This document shows, one piece after another, positions 61,892-64,000 of a DNA stretch of 64,000 bases (positions are counted from its first letter, which is position 1; each line of letters begins with the position of its first letter). The position numbers were made by a program, and so were the translations under genes. The stretch is from Ustilago trichophora (Eukaryota > Basidiomycota > Ustilaginomycetes > Ustilaginales > Ustilaginaceae), in assembly GCA_900323505.1 (NCBI GenBank), contig OOIN01000018.1:1-64000 (forward strand), written 5' to 3'. Under the pieces are notes generated by a model. It was not told the DNA's origin. It was given only the letters and a program-made list of their open reading frames with translations, and ran no database searches.

Positions 61892-63871
61892 TTAACGATC
61901 GCCGAAAGGATCCGTACGACTCTTTGAGCTACCCGTTTCGCTTCCGTTGCCCGCTTGTTGGGGAGGAGCGGGCGGGTTGAGACCCATTCCAAGGTGACCA
62001 AAGATCAAGTCTTCGTCGAGTTGCGTGGATCTCGCCAGAGCACGATGGCTAAAGTTGGGCATAATGTTGTAACTCTGTTGATGCCATTTGGTTGAGTTGC
62101 CAGAGGAGGCTGCGAAGGAGCGGCTTCCGGCGCCAATGCCGGCCATGTTGCCGCCGCCAAATTCGCCAACGGGGGCAGAGGAGACCGAGGCCGCACCCGA
62201 GGGTAGCGGAGGTGGTGCAGCATCGGTAAAGCCAGCCGACATGGAGGCGACCGAGGGGGCACGCGAGTAGTTGTTGCCGCGAATCGAACCTGCGGGTGTC
62301 GCGTGGCCGGAACGAGGAGGTGGGGGGAAGATGGGTGTGCGATTCAAGCTGTTTTCGCTTGGCGCGATCGAGGCGCTGCTGGGACCAGCTGCCGACTTTT
62401 GGATCACCTTGAACGAGCGCGACGGCGAAGCGGGCATCTCGGGAGAGTGGTTTGTGGGAGGCGATGGTGATGGCGTCGATGAAGATGCCGCGGCGGGCAC
62501 TGCAATCGGTTCAGGGACAGCCTGTGGGTAAGGCGGCTTGCTTGCGTTGGCCATGTCCTTGGAAGCGCGCTTGAAACCCCACTTTCCACCTTTGGTCTTG
62601 TTATCCTTGGTGGCAGTGGCGGCTGCGGCTGCGGCTGCGGTGACACCAGCGGCACCAGCACCAGCTGCAACTGGTACAGCCGACGAAGTGTTGTTGGTGG
62701 CAGATGTCGTCGTCGTCGTCGTCGTCGTCGTCTCTGGACTTGACGCTGGTGATTGTGTCTGAGGAGCAGGCTGTACAGCGGCCGACTGGGTGGGAGCAGG
62801 CTTGGGGTATGGTGCAGGGGCAGAAGAAGGCAGAGCAGGAACGGGAGGAGGTGCTTGAGACATTGGCGTGTCTTTGAAGGATTCCGAAGTTGGGCTGGAT
62901 TCCGAAAGAGGAGAATGAGCCCGCGACTGTTCACGCGATTGCTTGCGAGCAGCGATGGCGGCAGCACCGATACCACCTGCCGCGGCAGCGGCAACGCCAG
63001 CACCGGCACCGGCACCGGCACCAGCACCAGCACCAGCTCCGGTAGACGACGGTTTCGAAGCGGGCTGGTTGTTGGCGGTAAAGAGAGTCGAGGTACCCGA
63101 TGGTGCACCAGAGACAGCTGAGGTGGTAGGGTCGGCAAAGACGTTTTTGGTCGAGACATCGCGCATCATGGGGGTGTTGGCAGTTTCGGGAGCGGTGGCG
63201 AGCGAAGTGGTGGAATCGTTGTTGGGAGCGCGGAAAGCGGCTTCATCAGCCTCATCGCTGCGGAGACGACTCTGCTGTGCGCGCTGCTGCTTCTTCTTCT
63301 TCCTCATGAGGCAGAAAGCGATGAGACCGAGAATGATGAGAGCGGCGACACCACCAGCGACGCCGCCAGCGATGGCGCCGGTGGAAGACGAGGAGCCTGA
63401 GCTGGAAGCGCTGTTGTTGGAATCGCTCGAACCGTTGCTGCCGTTGTTGCCGGAAGCGTTAGTAGGTGAGCTAGGACTTGCGGACGAGGTGGTGACGGTG
63501 GTACCGCACTGGAAATTGATAGTTTGTGTGATGGCGTTATAGGCGGTGATGGGACGTTCGTTGGTGTCGAGGAGACGGAAAACAATCTGCTGGGGACCGG
63601 ATTGGAGGGTGACTCCGGGAAAGAAGGGAGCATACCACTGATACGAGTTGGTGTTGGCATAGGCAGCGTTGAATTGGATCTCGGAGATCATGGTGGTGCC
63701 CTGGTAGACACCGAGGTACTGTGCATTTTGAGCCTCTGCTGCTGTGAGACCGAGGGTGAAATAGAGGTAGCTACACGAGATTTGTGTGACCGAAACTGTG
63801 GCAGCGTGTGTGTGAGGGACGAGCGCCAAGAGGGCGGCGGCCAGGAGGCCGATGCGAGTAGCAAATTGCAT
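61892..63871 (-). CDS. Single-pass membrane protein with signal peptide (sensor-like, unknown)
   Basis: 659 aa. An N-terminal signal peptide (MQFATRIGLLAAALLALVPH, cleavage near residue 23) is followed by an extracellular domain of about 100 residues with two cysteines (33 and 122) that may form a disulfide. A Ser/Thr/Asn/Gly-rich stalk (about 125-164), probably O-glycosylated, leads to one membrane span (about 165-189, GGVAALIILGLIAFCLMRKKKK) and a basic stop-transfer. The cytosolic part is about 470 residues of Pro/Ala/Ser-rich disordered sequence with poly-Thr and a (GAGA) tract. The plan resembles fungal cell-wall sensors of the Wsc/Mid2 class, but no WSC cysteine pattern is present. I do not recognise the ectodomain beyond this. 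The upstream flank carries a GATGGT repeat. Confidence 0.7.
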   Translation of the reverse strand: MQFATRIGLLAAALLALVPHTHAATVSVTQISCSYLYFTLGLTAAEAQNAQYLGVYQGTTMISEIQFNAAYANTNSYQWYAPFFPGVTLQSGPQQIVFRLLDTNERPITAYNAITQTINFQCGTTVTTSSASPSSPTNASGNNGSNGSSDSNNSASSSGSSSSTGAIAGGVAGGVAALIILGLIAFCLMRKKKKQQRAQQSRLRSDEADEAAFRAPNNDSTTSLATAPETANTPMMRDVSTKNVFADPTTSAVSGAPSGTSTLFTANNQPASKPSSTGAGAGAGAGAGAGAGVAAAAAGGIGAAAIAARKQSREQSRAHSPLSESSPTSESFKDTPMSQAPPPVPALPSSAPAPYPKPAPTQSAAVQPAPQTQSPASSPETTTTTTTTTSATNNTSSAVPVAAGAGAAGVTAAAAAAATATKDNKTKGGKWGFKRASKDMANASKPPYPQAVPEPIAVPAAASSSTPSPSPPTNHSPEMPASPSRSFKVIQKSAAGPSSASIAPSENSLNRTPIFPPPPRSGHATPAGSIRGNNYSRAPSVASMSAGFTDAAPPPLPSGAASVSSAPVGEFGGGNMAGIGAGSRSFAASSGNSTKWHQQSYNIMPNFSHRALARSTQLDEDLIFGHLGMGLNPPAPPQQAGNGSETGSSKSRTDPFGDR

Positions 63872-63899
63872 CGAGGGAAGGGTTATCGGTTGTGAGCTA

Positions 63900-63974
63900 T
63901 ATCAGGATAGTGGGATGTTGATGGTGATGGTGTGATGGTGATGGTGTGTGATGGTGATGGTGATGATGTTGTGA
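63900..63974. repeat. GATGGT-type microsatellite
   Basis: Tandem and imperfect GATGGT units (GTGATGGTGATGGTG...), immediately upstream of the membrane protein gene. The window ends 26 bp later. Confidence 0.9.
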
Positions 63975-64000
63975 CCCGATGAAGTGATTGGTGCGCTGCA

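Overview
The window is the left end of a chromosome of a smut fungus (Ustilaginomycotina, Ustilaginales: an Ustilago, Sporisorium or Pseudozyma-like species). It starts with about 210 bp of CCCTAA telomere repeat. Genes are compact, introns are few and short (about 70-125 bp) with GTAAGT-type donors, and the gene set and order match the ferrichrome A siderophore cluster known from Ustilago maydis. The species assignment is inferred from this synteny and from gene style, not from a database search.

Layout. 1-3.2 kb is a decayed subtelomere. It holds telomere repeats, a diverged tandem duplication with an interstitial telomere-like tract, and the remains of what looks like a PIF/Harbinger DNA transposon: an N-terminal transposase fragment and a Myb/SANT-like accessory gene, each broken by an in-frame TGA. 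4.1-33.9 kb is the siderophore cluster: fer3 (a 4830-aa NRPS, A-T-C x3 then T-C-T-C), fer4 (enoyl-CoA hydratase), fer5 (GNAT hydroxyornithine acyltransferase), fer6 (full-length ABC transporter), fer7 (siderophore-iron MFS transporter) and an AMID/FSP1-like FAD oxidoreductase. Four exact ATCWGATAA elements lie in the cluster's intergenic regions. This is the extended iron-GATA-factor site, so Urbs1 control is likely.

34.5-64 kb is ordinary core genome: a C2H2 zinc-finger regulator with an unresolved start, a KRE6/SKN1-type GH16 membrane protein, a Zn2Cys6 regulator, LCP5/neuroguidin, the Rab escort protein MRS6, the AAA ATPase AFG2/DRG1, a small unknown protein, acetoacetyl-CoA thiolase (ERG10 type), two divergently transcribed AT-hook proteins that I tentatively read as the kinetochore partners CENP-U/Ame1 and CENP-Q/Okp1, and an orphan single-pass membrane protein with a signal peptide.

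How the genes fit together. Family knowledge says that ornithine is N5-hydroxylated by Sid1 and HMG-CoA is made by Hcs1 (neither is in this window). Fer4 dehydrates HMG-CoA to methylglutaconyl-CoA, Fer5 transfers that acyl group to N5-hydroxyornithine, and Fer3 assembles the cyclic Ser-Ser-Gly-(acyl-hydroxyornithine)3 peptide. Fer6 and Fer7 probably move the siderophore, and the FAD enzyme has an unknown redox role. The thiolase at 55 kb makes acetoacetyl-CoA, the precursor of HMG-CoA, but it also serves sterol synthesis and need not be part of the cluster.
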